DNA of 64,000 nucleotides from Clostridium_I sp047718555. GTDB lineage: Bacteria; Bacillota; Clostridia; Clostridiales; Clostridiaceae. The stretch lies in NCBI RefSeq assembly GCF_047718555.1, contig NZ_JBDNRK010000001.1, positions 1 to 64,000 of the forward strand. The letters are read 5' to 3'. The translations under genes and the position numbers were made by a program. The notes beneath the pieces are model-generated. The model ran no database searches, had not been told where the DNA came from, and saw only the letters and a program-made list of their open reading frames with translations. Positions 24,350 through 34,035 of the stretch are shown here, piece after piece. The first letter of the stretch is position 1, and the number at the start of each line of letters is the position of its first letter.

Positions 24350-25663
24350 TTATTTTCTTATATCAGCCCAACTGCTTTTTGCATTTGATATTACTTTATC
24401 CCAGGTTAAATCACCGGCAATATATTTTTGTATATCTGCAGCTAGAAGTTTATCATACCAACCAGTTGGATAACCAGAGAATACCCATGGGGTGGTATTT
24501 CCAGCTTTTGAATATTTCAATATATCTTTTGCTAATGGATCTGTAGGTTGTAAATCACTTGCATCATAACCTTTGAATGGAGGAATAAATTTGAAGTCCT
24601 GTATAATCATTTTTTTACCTTCATCAGAAGTATATAACCAATTTAAGAAATCCTCAGCATCTTTTTTAGTATCAGCATCTTTATTACTGTTAACAGCCCA
24701 ATATTCAGGTACGCCTACAGGGATTGTACCATCTTTAGTACCATCTATTGTCATTGGTAGTATACCTATATTTTTAGCAAGATCTTCATCAATACCTGCA
24801 ACTGTTCCACTTATCCAGTTACCTTGTTGAATTATTGCAACTTTACCTAGAGAGAATAACTGTTCAACTTCTGTTGAGTAATCTACACTGTTTATGGATT
24901 TATTTGTTCCATCAGGTTTATATCCATTTTGTATTTGTATGTCTAAAAGCTTTTTAAAACCATCACCGTATTTAAAATCAACAGTTTTAGCATTGAAAGC
25001 TGCAACAGCATCTTTAAATTCGTTTCCAAGAGCCACATTGGAAGTATGCATACCAGTTACCCAAGTTTCCTTACCTGGTAATGCAAATACAGATTGAATT
25101 CCAAGGGAACTTTTCTTTGAATTAAGGGTATCTACAGCTTTTTGTAAATCGGTAAAAGTTTTTATTGTATCAGGGTCAATACCTGCTTTTTTGAATATGT
25201 TCTTGTTATAGATAAAACCATAACCTTCTAAGTCAAAGGGCATACCATAGACTTTACCATCAACTTTTGCTGAATCTAGAGTTCCGTCATAGGCTTGTGA
25301 AACCCAAGGCTGACTTGATAGATCTTCAAGCTTGCCCTTCCAATCAGATAGTTCTTGTGGTCCACCAATATTGTAAATTGCTGGCTCTTGACCTGAGGCA
25401 AATTTTGATTTTAATGCAGCAGAATAATCTTGACCGCCGCCAACGGTTTGAATGTTAATAGTAACATTCTTATGTTTATCGGTATAAGCTTTTGCAGCTT
25501 TGTCAAGGGCATCCTTAGCCTCAACCTTAAATTGGAAAATATCAACGGTTACATTTTTGCCGCCAGAAGAACTACTGCTGCTATCACTTCCACAAGCAGC
25601 AAATAATCCAGCCGTTAGAGTTAATGCACAAGTAAGAGCCAATAATTTTTTGATTTTATTCAT
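24350..25663 (-). CDS. malE: Maltose/maltodextrin-binding lipoprotein (MalE-like), importer 1
   Basis: 437 residues. Signal peptide with lipobox LFAAC (Cys near 23) followed by a serine-rich tether, so it is a membrane-anchored solute-binding protein on the outer face. The body has the family-1 sugar-binding fold, with motifs such as YGMPFDLEGYGFIYNKNIFKKAGI near 130 and GKVAIIQQGNW near 275. It delivers sugar to MalF/MalG downstream. Ribosome site GGGGGA. The promoter region carries two direct operator-like repeats. Confidence 0.92.
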   Translation of the reverse strand: MNKIKKLLALTCALTLTAGLFAACGSDSSSSSSGGKNVTVDIFQFKVEAKDALDKAAKAYTDKHKNVTINIQTVGGGQDYSAALKSKFASGQEPAIYNIGGPQELSDWKGKLEDLSSQPWVSQAYDGTLDSAKVDGKVYGMPFDLEGYGFIYNKNIFKKAGIDPDTIKTFTDLQKAVDTLNSKKSSLGIQSVFALPGKETWVTGMHTSNVALGNEFKDAVAAFNAKTVDFKYGDGFKKLLDIQIQNGYKPDGTNKSINSVDYSTEVEQLFSLGKVAIIQQGNWISGTVAGIDEDLAKNIGILPMTIDGTKDGTIPVGVPEYWAVNSNKDADTKKDAEDFLNWLYTSDEGKKMIIQDFKFIPPFKGYDASDLQPTDPLAKDILKYSKAGNTTPWVFSGYPTGWYDKLLAADIQKYIAGDLTWDKVISNAKSSWADIRK

Positions 25664-25704
25664 AAAAATTCCCCCTGCTATTTTTTTATATTTATTTATT
25701 AGAA

Positions 25705-25743
25705 CGAAATCGTTTACGTAATGCTTATACGAAATCGTTTACC
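25705..25743. promoter_or_regulatory. Tandem LacI-family operator-like sites upstream of malE 1
   Basis: CGAAATCGTTTACGT (from 25705) and CGAAATCGTTTACC (from 25730) repeat at 25-bp spacing, 42-80 bp upstream of malE. The same core, read as ACGTAAACGATT, occurs twice before the second malE gene, and a palindromic variant overlaps the regulator gene start. A third, weaker match GTAATCGTTTGCAC is at 25880-25893. Confidence 0.7.
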
Positions 25744-26075
25744 TAAACTTAATTATTATGGAATATTTATAGATACAAATATATTCCTATTATTATATTT
25801 AAGATATATTTATCTATTTTAAAGTAATTTTTCTTAAATGAGTTTTTATGACATAGTAATGTATATTATTGAACTGATTGTAATCGTTTGCACTATTTTG
25901 ATTATACTTACAAAATTTGTAGCTGTCAATATATTTTTTTATTATTTATGTTTATAATATTTTTGTTATATATGCTTTGTGATGTAATTACATAATGTTA
26001 TTATTATTTTATGAATAAAAGATAATAAGTATTACATTATAAATTAATTTATGTTGTAATACTATTATCTTTAGG

Positions 26076-26104
26076 TTGACATGTAAATTAAGTTTATATA
26101 AAAT
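26076..26104 (+). promoter_or_regulatory. Sigma-A promoter candidate upstream of pgmB
   Basis: TTGACA (26076-26081), 17-nt spacer, TAAAAT (26099-26104). It points to pgmB with a long (about 260-nt) leader. It may originally have served the decayed frame at 26091-26310. Confidence 0.6.
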
Positions 26105-26310
26105 CAAGATATCTAAAGGAAAACAATATAAAAGGTATTGCAGTAGCCGGCTTTAACAGTATTCCTCTATATGTAAAGGTTTTCTTTAGGGGCATAACTT
26201 TTTATCAGGGTTTTGATATGCCTTCAGAAAGAGCATATTCCATATTAAAGGGGCATAAAAATACTTTGAGTATAATTGCGATAATATTTAATTGGAAATT
26301 AGAAATTTAG
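26091..26310 (+). pseudogene. Possible remnant of a LacI-family regulator C-terminus
   Basis: An open frame without a start codon reads RYLKENNIKG, then IAVAGFNSIPL, then FYQGFDMPSERAYSILKG, ending in TAG at 26308. The middle phrase is like the D-I-A-V-V-G-F-N-D-I-P-L stretch of LacI-type regulators, and the next part loosely fits their Q-x-F-x-x-M-G-x-x-A segment. Alignment is weak and indels are likely, so this is tentative. CTAAAGGAAAAC and GTTTTCTTTAG within it also form an inverted repeat. Confidence 0.3.
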
Positions 26311-26373
26311 GCATGTGAAAGTTAATAGCAAGTGGATGATATTTTGAAGATGTCTTAAATAAGGGGGATAAAA

Positions 26374-27024
26374 ATGAGTAAAATAAAAGCTTGCATATTT
26401 GATTTGGATGGGGTTATTGTTGATACAGCTAAATACCATTATTTGGCTTGGAGGCGACTAGCAGATAAATTGGGTTTTGAATTTACAGAAGAACAAAACG
26501 AAAGATTAAAAGGTGTAAGCAGAATGAAATCCTTAGAAATACTCTTGGAAATTGGAAATAAGAATTTTACCGAAGAAGAAAAATTAAAATTGGCAGAAAA
26601 GAAAAATAACTGGTATATAGAGTATATTTCAAAGATGAAAGAAGATGAAATACTTCCAGGTGCCAAAGAATTTTTAGAAATTGTAAGAGACAGTGGAATT
26701 AAAACAGCCTTAGGTTCAGTAAGTAAAAATTCCATGACTATATTAAACAATCTTAAATTAATAAAGTATTTTGATGCAGTAATTGATGGAAATAAGGTTA
26801 GCAAGGCTAAACCAGATCCAGAGGTTTTTTTATTAGGAGCGAGAGAAGTAAATATAGAACCTAAAAATTGCGTGGTCTTTGAAGATGCACAGGCAGGTAT
26901 AGAGGCTGCAATTAATGCTGGTATGTATTCTATTGGCATTGGAGATGCTAAAATATTGAATAAGGCAAATTTTGTAATTAAGTCACTAAAACAAATGACT
27001 ATTGAAAAATTAAATTTACTGTAA
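26374..27024 (+). CDS. pgmB: Beta-phosphoglucomutase
   Basis: 216-residue HAD-superfamily protein. Motif I is FDLDGVIVDTA with the nucleophile and acid Asp residues (near 9 and 11); the cap domain follows (KGVSRMKSLEILL); motif II SVSKNS, motif III Lys in KAKPDPEVFL and motif IV FEDAQAGIEAA complete the core. It converts beta-glucose-1-phosphate from the GH65 phosphorylase into glucose-6-phosphate. The phosphorylase gene lies 87 nt downstream, the standard pairing. Confidence 0.95.
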   Translation: MSKIKACIFDLDGVIVDTAKYHYLAWRRLADKLGFEFTEEQNERLKGVSRMKSLEILLEIGNKNFTEEEKLKLAEKKNNWYIEYISKMKEDEILPGAKEFLEIVRDSGIKTALGSVSKNSMTILNNLKLIKYFDAVIDGNKVSKAKPDPEVFLLGAREVNIEPKNCVVFEDAQAGIEAAINAGMYSIGIGDAKILNKANFVIKSLKQMTIEKLNLL

Positions 27025-27111
27025 GAAATATCAAATAAAAATAATAACTAATCTGTTTTATCTCTATAAATATAATTAAAAATTGAGCTATTGCGTTGGG
27101 GGGAATTGTAA

Positions 27112-29406
27112 TTGGAAAGGTTTTTTAAAGTAGAGCCATGGAATATTATAGAAGAAGGTTTTAATAGAGAATCAAATGAAATAGCTGAAAGTATATTCAG
27201 TATAGGTAATGGATATATGGGACAAAGGGGAAATTTTGAAGAGAGCTACAGCGGGAAATCTCTTCAGGGAAGTTATATGGCAGGAATATATTATCCAGAT
27301 AAAACGAGAGTTGGATGGTGGAAAAATGGATATCCAGAATATTTTGCAAAGGTTTTAAATTCCACTAACTGGATTGGTATGGAAATCAAAATTGATGGTG
27401 ATATACTGGATATTTCAAAATGTGAAGTAAGAGATTTCAAAAGAATTTTAAATATGAAAGAAGGATATCTTTATAGAAGTTTCACTGCTAGACCTCAAAA
27501 TGGTAAAGAAGTAAAGGTTGAGAGCAAAAGATTTGTAAGTATTGTGAATAAGGAAATTGGTGCTATAAGCTATACTATTACTCCCGTTAATTTCAGTGGA
27601 ACAATAAGTATTTCTCCTTATTTAGATGGAGATATTGAGAATAAAGATTCAAATTATGATGAGAAATTTTGGGATGAAGTATCAAAGAAAGCTGTATCAG
27701 GAGAGGCAGCACTTACTATAAAGACAAAAAAACTTGATTTTTATCTTTGTTCTTCCATGAAATATGATATTTTCAAAGATAATGTTAAATTGAAATATGA
27801 AGCAGAGACAGTTGAAAAAGAAAAATTTGTAGGTAACGTAGCTGCATTAAATGTAAAGAAAGATGAAGAAATAACTATTATAAAATATGTATCCAATGTT
27901 ACCTCAAGAGACTTTAAAGTAGAAGAGTTAACTGCTGTTGGAAAAGAACTTTTAGAAAAGGCATATGATAAAGGCTTTGATAAATTAATTAATGAACAAG
28001 CTGCTGCCTGGGAAGAAAAATGGAAGCAAAGTGATATTATCATAGAAGGGGATATAGCTGCACAGCAGGCAATAAGATTTAATATTTTTCAATTAAATCA
28101 GACCTATACTGGTGCAGATGATAGATTAAATATTGGACCAAAGGGCTTTACAGGAGAAAAATATGGAGGAAGTACTTATTGGGATACAGAAGCCTATTGT
28201 ATACCATTTTATCTGGCTACAGCGGATGAAAGAATTGCTAAAAATCTGTTGATCTATAGATATAAACAATTAGATAAAGCTAAGGAAAATGCAAGAAATC
28301 TTGGATATAAAAAAGGAGCACTATATCCTATGGTAACAATGAATGGTGAAGAATGCCATAATGAATGGGAAATAACCTTTGAGGAAATACACAGAAATGG
28401 AGCAATTGCCTATGCCATATATAATTATGTAAATTATACTGGAGATAAAGCTTATTTAAGTGAGTATGGTTTAGATGTACTGGTAGAAATATCAAGATTC
28501 TGGGAAGAAAGAGTTAATTTTTCAGAAGCTAAAAATAAATATGTAATGTTAGGGGTTACCGGCCCTAATGAATATGAAAACAATGTGAATAATAATTGGT
28601 ATACCAATAGAATTGCAAGCTGGACTATGGAGTACACAATAGAAGTCATTGATTATTTGAAAAATAATAAACCTAATAGATATGCAGAATTAGTCACTAA
28701 ATTGGGAATAGAACAAGAGGAAATTGAAAAATGGCAGGATATAATTAAGAATATGTACTATTCGGTTGAAGAAAAGCTTGGAGTATTTCTGCAGCAAGAA
28801 GGATACATGGACAAAGAACAAATATTAGTAAAGGATTTAGATAAGGAAAATTTGCCTTTAAATCAAAAGTGGTCCTGGGATAGAATTCTCAGATCCTGCT
28901 TTATAAAGCAGGCCGATGTACTTCAAGGCTTGTATTTCTTACAACATAAATACGATTTAGCCACTATAGAGAGAAATTTTGACTTTTATGAACCAAGAAC
29001 TGTACATGAATCTTCATTATCTCCATGTATTCATGCAATTCTTGCGTCAAAGCTTGGTAAAAAGGACAAAGCTTATGAGCTGTACCTCAGAACTTCAAGA
29101 TTAGATCTTGATAATTATAATAATGATACTGAGGATGGATGTCATATAACAAGTATGGCTGGAACCTGGCTGTCAATAGTTGAAGGCTTTGGGGGCGTGA
29201 AAGTAATCAATGGAAAACTTACTGTAAATCCATTTATACCTCAGCAGTGGAAAGCATTTTCTTTTAAAATTACCTTTAGGGATTCCTTATTAAATATAAA
29301 TATTACCAATGAAAATATAGTTATAACTAATGAAGGTAAAGAAATAGATTTATTAGTAAAGGATAAGGATTATATTATAAAGGAAGGAGATAAGATTTCT
29401 TTATAA
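27112..29406 (+). CDS. GH65 disaccharide phosphorylase, probably maltose phosphorylase
   Basis: 764 residues, near the usual GH65 length, starting at TTG 8 nt after GGGGGG. It begins FFKVEPWNIIEEGF. The (alpha/alpha)6 catalytic domain contains GEECHNEWEITFEEIHRNGA with the general acid Glu, and the phosphate-binding region HESSLSPCIHA; the C-terminal beta domain ends the chain. It would split maltose with phosphate into glucose and beta-glucose-1-phosphate, inverting the anomer. Kojibiose, nigerose or trehalose specificity cannot be excluded by eye, but the maltose locus favours maltose. Confidence 0.9.
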   Translation: MERFFKVEPWNIIEEGFNRESNEIAESIFSIGNGYMGQRGNFEESYSGKSLQGSYMAGIYYPDKTRVGWWKNGYPEYFAKVLNSTNWIGMEIKIDGDILDISKCEVRDFKRILNMKEGYLYRSFTARPQNGKEVKVESKRFVSIVNKEIGAISYTITPVNFSGTISISPYLDGDIENKDSNYDEKFWDEVSKKAVSGEAALTIKTKKLDFYLCSSMKYDIFKDNVKLKYEAETVEKEKFVGNVAALNVKKDEEITIIKYVSNVTSRDFKVEELTAVGKELLEKAYDKGFDKLINEQAAAWEEKWKQSDIIIEGDIAAQQAIRFNIFQLNQTYTGADDRLNIGPKGFTGEKYGGSTYWDTEAYCIPFYLATADERIAKNLLIYRYKQLDKAKENARNLGYKKGALYPMVTMNGEECHNEWEITFEEIHRNGAIAYAIYNYVNYTGDKAYLSEYGLDVLVEISRFWEERVNFSEAKNKYVMLGVTGPNEYENNVNNNWYTNRIASWTMEYTIEVIDYLKNNKPNRYAELVTKLGIEQEEIEKWQDIIKNMYYSVEEKLGVFLQQEGYMDKEQILVKDLDKENLPLNQKWSWDRILRSCFIKQADVLQGLYFLQHKYDLATIERNFDFYEPRTVHESSLSPCIHAILASKLGKKDKAYELYLRTSRLDLDNYNNDTEDGCHITSMAGTWLSIVEGFGGVKVINGKLTVNPFIPQQWKAFSFKITFRDSLLNINITNENIVITNEGKEIDLLVKDKDYIIKEGDKISL

Positions 29407-29460
29407 ACATAATTTTTAATTAAACACTAAAAATAAATTTCTATATTTGGGGGAAATTTT

Positions 29461-31200
29461 ATGTTAAGAGAAGCAATATACCACAAGATTGATTCGGATT
29501 ACTGCTATGCACTAACCAAGAACAAGTTCTTGGTTAAGCTGAGAACAAAACAGGATGACGTAGAAAAAGTAAATTTAATTTACATGGACAAATATAAATT
29601 TAATGAAGTTAAAAAGAGATATTATAAACCTATGAAAAAAATTGCCAAGGATGGTATGTTTGATTATTATGAGACTATTATTGATGTAGATATGCTCAGT
29701 TTTTTTTATCTATTTGAATTAATAGACAAGGGTGAAAAATTATACTATAGCAATTATAAATTTTTTAATGAAAAGCCAGAAGGGGATAACAGTACATTTG
29801 TAAAGCCTGCTAGAGCAGAAAAGGATATTTTTATTGTGCCGGAATGGGCTAGAAAAGCCATCGTATATCAAATATTTCCCGAAAGATTCAATAATGGTGA
29901 TAAGTCAAATGATCCTAGAAATATTCAAGATTGGTACAGTAAAGTAGATAGAGAAAGTATGCTTGGTGGAGATTTAGAGGGAATTATAAATAAATTAGAT
30001 TATCTTCAGGAATTAGGTATAAACACTATATATCTCACACCTATTTTTCAAGCTGGTTCCAATCATAAATATAATACTTTTGATTATTTCAAAGTTGATC
30101 CTCAGTTTGGAACTATGGAAACTTTAAAAAAACTTGTTAGTAAGGCACATGAAAAGGGAATAAGAATTATTTTAGATGCTGTTTTTAATCATTGTGGAGT
30201 GGAGTTTTATGCCTTCAAGGACATATTGAAAAAGGGCGAGAAATCCGAATATAAAGATTGGTTTGATATAAAAAGATTTCCTGTAGAAGTACGAGAAGAT
30301 CCTGATTATGCAACCTTTGGATATGTAGGATTAATGCCAAAGCTTATGACAAAAAATCCACAGGTTAAAGATTATCTCATAAGTATTGCAACCTATTGGA
30401 TAAAGGAAGCAGATATAGATGGTTGGAGACTGGATGTAGCAGATGAAATTGATCATAGTTTTTGGAGAGAATTTAGAAATGCAGTAAAAGCAGTAAAAAA
30501 GGATGCACTTATTATAGGTGAGGTTTGGTATGATTCCAGTTCCTGGCTTCAAGGAGATCAGTTTGATTCTGTTATGAATTATGAATTACAAAAGGCAGTC
30601 TCTGATTTTATAATTGAAGATAAATTTTCTCCTGAGGAATTTGAATACAGTATGGGATTTTTAAGAGAATTATATAAGCTGCCAGCCTATAATGTGCTTT
30701 GGAATCTAATTGATAGTCATGACACACCTAGGTTTATTAATAAAGCAAAAGGTGATAAATCAAAATTAAAACTTGCAGTCTTCATGCAGTTCACCTTGCC
30801 TGGGGCTCCTATGATTTATTATGGGGATGAAGTTGGCATGACTGGTGGACAAGATCCTGATTGCAGAAGAGGTATGCTTTGGGATGAAGAAAAACAGGAT
30901 AAGGAATTACTACAGTATTATAAAAAGCTTATTCAAATAAGAAAGGATAATCTATCTTTAACTCTAGGAGAATTTTACACTATATACACAAATGAAAATA
31001 TTTATGGATTCAGAAGAGATTATGAAGAAGAAGTTCTAGATATATATATAAATAAGGGAAACAGAGCGGAAACATTAAGTTTAAATGTAGAGGGCGAAGG
31101 CGTATTAGATATCCTAAGTGGAGGCAAGTATGAAACTGTGGATGGAAAGATAGATTTAATTATTTCAGAAAAAAGTGGAATTATATTAAAAAAGATATAA
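29461..31200 (+). CDS. GH13_20-type neopullulanase / cyclomaltodextrinase / maltogenic amylase
   Basis: 579 residues, no signal peptide, so intracellular. An N-terminal CBM34-like beta domain (1-125) precedes the catalytic barrel. Catalytic residues are Asp325 in GWRLDVADEID, Glu354 in GEVWYDSS and Asp421 in DSHDTPR; region I DAVFNHCG is intact. Such enzymes cut imported maltodextrins, cyclodextrins or pullulan fragments to maltose and panose. Cotranscribed with the GH65 gene 54 nt upstream, so its maltose product feeds the phosphorylase. Confidence 0.9.
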   Translation: MLREAIYHKIDSDYCYALTKNKFLVKLRTKQDDVEKVNLIYMDKYKFNEVKKRYYKPMKKIAKDGMFDYYETIIDVDMLSFFYLFELIDKGEKLYYSNYKFFNEKPEGDNSTFVKPARAEKDIFIVPEWARKAIVYQIFPERFNNGDKSNDPRNIQDWYSKVDRESMLGGDLEGIINKLDYLQELGINTIYLTPIFQAGSNHKYNTFDYFKVDPQFGTMETLKKLVSKAHEKGIRIILDAVFNHCGVEFYAFKDILKKGEKSEYKDWFDIKRFPVEVREDPDYATFGYVGLMPKLMTKNPQVKDYLISIATYWIKEADIDGWRLDVADEIDHSFWREFRNAVKAVKKDALIIGEVWYDSSSWLQGDQFDSVMNYELQKAVSDFIIEDKFSPEEFEYSMGFLRELYKLPAYNVLWNLIDSHDTPRFINKAKGDKSKLKLAVFMQFTLPGAPMIYYGDEVGMTGGQDPDCRRGMLWDEEKQDKELLQYYKKLIQIRKDNLSLTLGEFYTIYTNENIYGFRRDYEEEVLDIYINKGNRAETLSLNVEGEGVLDILSGGKYETVDGKIDLIISEKSGIILKKI

Positions 31201-31226
31201 GACATTATGAAAAGCAATAAGTTTAT

Positions 31227-31280
31227 TAATTCATCTAAATTTAGTTTGGGCTTGTACTTTTACTGAGTTTAGATGAATTA
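31227..31280 (+). terminator. Hairpin after the GH13_20 gene
   Basis: TAATTCATCTAAA (31227-31239) and TTTAGATGAATTA (31268-31280) pair exactly. There is no clear T-tract, so termination may be weak. Confidence 0.45.
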
Positions 31281-31410
31281 TATAGGTATATTTTACTGAT
31301 ATTAAATTTTTTCTTTATTTTGTATAACTTTTAGTTTTTATTGATAGATTTAAATAAATATGTAATAAGTATAGACATTAATAAAAAAAAGGAGTATTAT
31401 AAAACTATGT

Positions 31411-31422
31411 TAAACGTTTACT
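31411..31422. promoter_or_regulatory. LacI-family operator overlapping the regulator leader
   Basis: The palindrome TAAACGTTTA lies 18 bp upstream of the regulator start codon and just before its ribosome site. It is the symmetric form of the operator core seen before both malE genes, which suggests autoregulation. Confidence 0.6.
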
Positions 31423-31439
31423 TAAGGGGGGTGAAACAG

Positions 31440-32447
31440 ATGATTAACAAACCAACAATCAAAGATGTAGCCAAAAAATCAAATGTATCTGTAGCTACAG
31501 TTTCCAGAATATTAAACGATTTGGAAGGTTATTCTGAAGAAACTCGAAAAAAAGTTATGCAGGTGATTGATGAAATCGGTTATCAAAGAAATGATATTGC
31601 TAGAAATTTAAAGATGAAAAGCACTCATACTATTGGCGTATTGCTTCCTAAAGTAAGTACTAATTTTTATATAGAAATTTTAAGCGGAATAGAAGATGTT
31701 GCACATATTAATGGTTACAGCGTAGTAATATGCAATGCAGGAGATAATGGTAAAAGAACTGAGGAATATATAAAAGTAATGATAGAAAGACAGATGGATG
31801 GAATAATTGTCTGTAGCTTGCCTCCTGAAAAGAGTTTAATAGAAAAAATAATAGGAGTTAATATTCCAGTTGTGCTTATTTCCACATTATACAATGGTTA
31901 TTCTGTGCCATACATTAAAGTAGATGACTATAAAGCTTCCTATGCAGCTGTAGAATACTTAATTAAGAATGGCCATAAAAAAATAGCTATGCTGGGAGGC
32001 GAAGAATCAGATCCTATAGCTGGACTTCCACGTTTAGAAGGATTTATTAAGGCTTTAAAGGATAATAAGCTTGAAGTAAGGGAAAACCTTATAAAGCACA
32101 ATGGTTTTAGCTTCAAGGATGGCATTACAAGTATGGAAGAACTTCTGAAGGAGAAGGAAAAATTTACAGCAATTTTTGCTGCCTGTGATGATATTGCAGT
32201 GGGAGCTCTTGCAGTAGCCCATAAAAGAGGATTAAAAGTACCAGATGATATTTCTATCATAGGTTATGATAATACACAAGCGGCAGAGATGTGCTATCCA
32301 GCTCTAACCACATTAGCACAACCTTTATATGAAATGGGGCAAAAATCTGTGAAAATGATCATTGAGAAAATAGGCTCAAATGTTGATGTTAAAAGCATAA
32401 CTATGCCTTTTAAAATAGTTGAAAGAGACACTGTAAAAAGCATGTAG
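31440..32447 (+). CDS. malR: LacI-family transcriptional regulator of the maltose locus
   Basis: 335 residues from the ATG at 31440, with AAGGGGGG upstream; a longer frame from 31341 adds an implausible leader. The helix-turn-helix reads IKDVAKKSNVSVATVSRILND, followed by the hinge YQRNDIARNLKMKST and a periplasmic-binding-protein-like sensor domain (residues 60-335) with IGYDNTQAAEMCYPALTTL. It sits between the two importer operons, and matching operators occur before both. Binding of maltose or maltodextrin would probably release DNA; a CcpA-like role is less likely from context. Confidence 0.9.
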   Translation: MINKPTIKDVAKKSNVSVATVSRILNDLEGYSEETRKKVMQVIDEIGYQRNDIARNLKMKSTHTIGVLLPKVSTNFYIEILSGIEDVAHINGYSVVICNAGDNGKRTEEYIKVMIERQMDGIIVCSLPPEKSLIEKIIGVNIPVVLISTLYNGYSVPYIKVDDYKASYAAVEYLIKNGHKKIAMLGGEESDPIAGLPRLEGFIKALKDNKLEVRENLIKHNGFSFKDGITSMEELLKEKEKFTAIFAACDDIAVGALAVAHKRGLKVPDDISIIGYDNTQAAEMCYPALTTLAQPLYEMGQKSVKMIIEKIGSNVDVKSITMPFKIVERDTVKSM

Positions 32448-32464
32448 TAAATTTGATTTTATAC

Positions 32465-32612
32465 GTAAACGATTAAATATATTTTATAAAATATATTTAA
32501 TATTGTATTTAATCATGCAATAGAGCATGACAATAAAAATTAATACTTTGAAATATATATAATTTAATATCAACTAGGTATAATAAATTGTATGTTTTAC
32601 GTAAACGATTAA
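32465..32612. promoter_or_regulatory. Two operator-like sites upstream of malE 2
   Basis: ACGTAAACGATTAAAT at about 32463-32478 and ACGTAAACGATTAATA at about 32599-32614 share 14 of 16 positions and are the reverse complement of the sites before malE 1. They lie 310 and 180 bp before the second malE start, so DNA looping is possible. The rest of 32448-32790 shows no gene. Confidence 0.65.
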
Positions 32613-32790
32613 TATAATTTAGAATGTATAAATTTACTCATCATTTATTAAACTGAAGTGTAATTTACAAAATTAGAATAATAAATCTTCTATTTAAAGA
32701 AAATTTATTATTTACATAAGACATGTGAAAATAAACTATCATACTGACTAGTTACTTATTTTGAATATGCCTAAATATGGGGGGGTAAAA

Positions 32791-34035
32791 ATGAATAAGA
32801 AATTGAGATTGATACTAACTATAGGTATTACTCTGATAATGAGCTCAACATTATTAGCAGGGTGTGGTACAAGTTCTGAATATAATGGAAAGGTACAATT
32901 AGAAGTATTTTCAACTAAACCAGAGAATAAAAATATTCTTCAATCAATGATTAATGATTTTAATAAACAAAATCCTAATATTAATGTTACACTCTCTTCT
33001 CCTGCAGATCCAGCAACAGTTTTAAAGACAAGGCTTACAAAAAATGATGTACCTGATGTGATGGGTTTAGGTGGAGATGCTGTTAATTATGGTCAACTTG
33101 CAGATGCAGATATGCTTTCTGACTTAACTAATGAAAGTTTTACAAAACAAATAGATAAATCCTATCTAGATATGTTAAAACAATTAGAAGAAAAGCCTGA
33201 TAATAAAGTTTATGCTATACCTTATGCTACAAATGCAAGTGGTGTTATATATAATAAAGATTTGTTTGCAAAGCTTGGGTTAAAAATACCGAAAACTTGG
33301 TATGAGCTTATGGAGGTATGTAAAAAGATTAAGGCTAGTGGAGGAACACCATTTTATTTAACATTAAAAGATTCGTGGACAGGAATGAATATATGGAATA
33401 CTTTGGCTAGTAATTTACAACCAAATAATTTCTTGAAAGATAGAGAAGAAGGGAAAACTACATTTACAGCTACTCATGGTGATATAGTAGATAAAATGCT
33501 TCAAATAGGAAGCAATGGTGAGGACGATATTTTAGGTGTATCTTATGATGATGGTAATTCAGATTTTGCACAGGGAAAAGCTTTTATGTATATACAGGGA
33601 AACTGGGCTATTAGTGAGATTAAAAAAGGAAATCCAAAAATTAATTTAGGAATGTTTCCATTCCCTGCTAGTAATGACCAAAATAAAAATAATGTAACCT
33701 CAGGTGTTGATGTAGCATTTGCTATATCCAAGCAGTCTCCACATCAGGCTGAAGCAAAAAAGTTTATAGCATACATGGTTGAAAAGGAAAATGTCAGCAG
33801 ATATATAAAAGATCAGTTTGCCTTTTCAGCTGTTAAAGGTGTAGAACAGCAGGATTCAAGTGTTGCAGATATCCAAAAGAGCCTCACTGATGGAAAAATT
33901 GTAGGATTTCCTGACCATTATTACCCATTAGCTTTTGATGGAGCAAGTTTAGTCCAAGGCCTGTATGGTCAAAAGAATAAAACACAATTTCTAAAAAAAC
34001 TAGATACAGAATATGACAAAGCTAATAATAGATAA
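32791..34035 (+). CDS. Maltose/maltodextrin-type binding lipoprotein, importer 2
   Basis: 414 residues from the ATG at 32791 following GGGGGG; an upstream TTG at 32761 is not convincing. The signal peptide ends in the lipobox LLAGC. Family-1 solute-binding features include YAIPYATNASGVIYNKDLFAK near 140 and KAFMYIQGNWAISEI near 265. It is clearly diverged from the binding protein of importer 1, so the ligand may differ (for example longer or alpha-1,6 oligosaccharides). Its TAA stop is made from the terminal bases of an inserted repeat element. Confidence 0.9.
   Translation: MNKKLRLILTIGITLIMSSTLLAGCGTSSEYNGKVQLEVFSTKPENKNILQSMINDFNKQNPNINVTLSSPADPATVLKTRLTKNDVPDVMGLGGDAVNYGQLADADMLSDLTNESFTKQIDKSYLDMLKQLEEKPDNKVYAIPYATNASGVIYNKDLFAKLGLKIPKTWYELMEVCKKIKASGGTPFYLTLKDSWTGMNIWNTLASNLQPNNFLKDREEGKTTFTATHGDIVDKMLQIGSNGEDDILGVSYDDGNSDFAQGKAFMYIQGNWAISEIKKGNPKINLGMFPFPASNDQNKNNVTSGVDVAFAISKQSPHQAEAKKFIAYMVEKENVSRYIKDQFAFSAVKGVEQQDSSVADIQKSLTDGKIVGFPDHYYPLAFDGASLVQGLYGQKNKTQFLKKLDTEYDKANNR

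Noticed and set aside
26099..26373. A known metabolite riboswitch in the pgmB leader
   Set aside because: The paired segments do not match any riboswitch core I know; only a generic hairpin and a possible gene remnant are visible.
31341..31439. A longer start for the LacI-family regulator
   Set aside because: The extra 33 residues do not resemble the family, while the ATG at 31440 has an excellent ribosome site and gives the usual HTH at the N-terminus.
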